NCBI GenBank assembly: GCA_002224055.1
Contig: AZLU01000145.1
Coordinates: forward strand, 1 to 46,592
Origin: Pezizomycotina sp. ARF18
Taxonomy: Eukaryota > Ascomycota
Direction of reading: 5' to 3'
Length of the DNA stretch: 46,592 bases
Shown: positions 45,116-46,592 of the stretch, one piece after another
Position numbering within the stretch: position 1 is the stretch's first letter
Layout: every line of letters begins with the position of its first letter
Made by a program: the position numbers and the translations under genes
Notes under the pieces: model-generated
The model's database searches: none
What the model was told of the DNA's origin: nothing
The model's input: the letters and a program-made list of their open reading frames with translations, nothing else

Positions 45116-46170
45116 ATGCTATCGCGACAGGTCGGACGGGTCGGCCTGCGAGGTCTGACTCATCAGCCGCTGACATTAACTACGCCGTGGAGGATTGCCG
45201 CTTCTCCCTCAACTATATTCAGGCAGACAGCCTGTTCGCTCTGCATAAGCCGGCCCCCATCGCACAAGCCTTACGCCAGCAGCAGCGTCGGCCAATCACC
45301 TCGCTATTCTCCGCCAGCCATCGGGCAGGTGCAAGCTGTGCGACGGCGTCGCCTCCGTTTGCAACATCGTCGCCGCTACCTTGCGCCTTCCGTCTGACTT
45401 TGTCGCAAGTTTCAAAACCCGGTCTACAGATTCCAGGCCAACTTCGTAGTGTGGTCGTTCGTATTCACTTTTTTCCTTTGGCTCGGGAACTGGTTCCATA
45501 TCAAGGACCGCCTTCAAAACGTATGGAACAAAGTAGGATTCGCTTGGTTTAAAGTCTCGAGATCACCAGATAAGTTCCTGAACTGGTGGAGGGAACTCGA
45601 ATCCGATAGCGACACGACTACTGCTGCTACTACCGCTGAAGAGAAGAAGAAGAAGTATGACCCGGAATGCAGGGCCTTCTTCAAGAAAGTTGCCGCGCGT
45701 CATGGATGGAAGCTGTGGACGGAATCTGACCTCGACCGCGTCGGAAGCCTGTGGTTCCGCACGGTCATGTACGAGTACTACAGCTACACGAATGATGAAG
45801 ACCCATGGCCCAGCTCCTGGAGCCACACCGATGGTGGCTTTGAGGCCCGGCTGGATAGAAAGGTCGAGGTGTATCTGTGGAACTGGAGGTGGGAGTTCAA
45901 TGGCTATAATAATACTGGTGTGAAGAAGCCGAAAACAGCTGAAGGTATTGCGAGGGTGTACTTCTTTAGAGTCGTACTTCCGACACTGTGAAAGAAGGGA
46001 AAGGAGGCACGTTGGAACCAGATTTCCAAGTGAGTTGTCCTAATAAGAAGCATCGCAAGCTAGCAAAGAAGACACTGGAGGAGATCATGGAAGGGTCTTT
46101 CACAGGTACTTTGGAGAGACTCTTCTTGGGTGCGCCCCGGACCCTGCGGAAGGCAAAAGTGCCGATGTAA
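45116..46170 (+). CDS. Putative mitochondrial membrane protein of unknown function
   Basis: The N-terminus (MLSRQVGRVGLRGLTHQPLT ... FRQTACSLCISRPPSHKPY) is rich in Arg, Ser and Thr and poor in acidic residues, typical of a mitochondrial targeting sequence. An 81-nt intron (45329-45409) contains a TGA that would otherwise stop the frame; splicing gives FQNPVYRFQANF in phase. A single strong hydrophobic helix follows (VVWSFVFTFFLWLGNWFH). After it comes a Trp/Tyr-rich soluble domain: VGFAWFKVSRSPDKFLNWWR, CRAFFKKVAARHGWKLWTES, LWFRTVMYEYYSYTNDED, then VEVYLWNWRWEFNGYNN. Near 45988 one missing base in a G pair shifts the frame to KEGKGGTLEPDFQVSCPNKK and a basic tail ending KAKVPM. About 325 residues in all. 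I do not recognise the family. Confidence 0.65.
45329..45409 (+). other. Spliceosomal intron, 81 nt
   Basis: GTGCAAG donor, GTCTGAC branch about 10 nt before the CGCAAG acceptor. Phase 0 on both sides; it removes the in-frame TGA at 45395-45397. Confidence 0.6.
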
Positions 46171-46592
46171 CTTTGCTGAGGCGAAAATCCTTAAGGGCGA
46201 GAGGGAAGAACGAAAAAATCATATGCTTTAATTTTCAGTTTGATTTAACAGTCAAGGTTAGCTAAACACCTCGACGCTTTTGCCTGCACCCATAGCCTCC
46301 TCCACGCTATCTCAGTCTTCTTTAATCTCTACTCTGGACTTCTAGTTACGTCTGTATTCGTACTAGTAGCCCCTTTTCATTATACATAATCTATTCCATA
46401 GGTTTTCAGGTCATACTCCTCCTCGCGAGATACTGCGCTATATTATTACTTTTTAAGTACCTTCTACAGCGAGGGAACCACTTGTGGCCTCGGACGCAAC
46501 CTAGAAAACCCTGCTATGGTGGAAAAAGTCAAATATTGATCGTTGTCCAGCTGATTAAAATCGTGAAGCTAAATAGTAGAAGTTAAATTTCA
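46171..46592. other. Downstream region to window end
   Basis: No gene, repeat or RNA is recognised in the last 0.4 kb. Confidence 0.4.

Noticed and set aside
45395-45397. In-frame TGA in the mitochondrial-protein gene, first read as a nonsense mutation
   Set aside because: It lies in an 81-nt intron with donor, branch and acceptor signals, and removing the intron keeps phase.
1-46592. Secondary-metabolite cluster around the aldo-keto reductase
   Set aside because: No polyketide synthase, peptide synthetase, terpene cyclase, P450 or pathway transporter is visible in the window.
1-46592. CRISPR array or prokaryotic operon structure
   Set aside because: Spliceosomal introns and RIP signatures show a fungal genome, and no regularly spaced direct repeats are present.

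Overview
The window reads as an accessory, repeat-rich stretch of a filamentous ascomycete genome. The evidence is small spliceosomal introns (about 60-100 nt, GTAAGT-type donors, CTAAC/CTGAC branch sites), protein families typical of Pezizomycotina (Clr5-domain protein, fungal rhodopsin/SAT4-like membrane proteins, Kelch-TM protein, small secreted cysteine-rich proteins) and AT-rich blocks whose retrotransposon frames carry TAG/TAA where Gln or Trp codons are expected, the mark of repeat-induced point mutation (RIP). The species cannot be named from the sequence.

Layout. 1-1373: RIP-degraded Ty1/copia 3' end. 1598-4333 (-): broken Clr5-domain gene. 5418-7019 (+): polytopic membrane protein whose last codons lie in a tandemly duplicated, RIP-affected cassette (6952-7873). 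8291-10447 (-): ankyrin/TPR-like protein. 10662-11433 (-): microbial-type poly(ADP-ribose) glycohydrolase. 13580-15035 (+): fungal rhodopsin-like protein 1. 15326-16079 (-): secreted protein. 17806-18667 (-): unrecognised gene. 20209-20640: LTR/tRNA-like repeat. 20958-22088 (+): aldo-keto reductase. 23832-25160 (+): rhodopsin-like protein 2. 27397-28666 (+): Cys-knuckle plus ubiquitin-like protein. 28947-34010: complete, RIP-inactivated Ty1/copia element with both LTRs. 35170-35802 (+): small secreted protein 1 (intact). 36490-37568 (-): rhodopsin-like protein 3. 39488-39828 (+): small secreted protein 2. 41185-43211 (+): Kelch-repeat membrane protein. 43474-44115 (-): secreted His-rich protein with two dibasic sites (intact). 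45116-46170 (+): putative mitochondrial membrane protein.

Most genes are interrupted by single-base shifts. Where the intended frame can be followed, nearly all shifts look like loss of one base from a short homopolymer (CCC to CC, AAA to AA, GG to G), while the frames contain almost no substitution-type stops. This looks more like residual long-read assembly error than independent decay of every gene, so gene spans below are given across the shifts.

I see no biosynthetic cluster, CRISPR array or single operon-like system. The themes are surface and secretion: three rhodopsin-like membrane proteins, one further polytopic protein, a Kelch-TM protein and four secreted proteins sit beside a RIP-silenced retrotransposon. 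The two small secreted proteins share a C-x-C ... C ... W-C-x-x-W layout and are likely paralogues.
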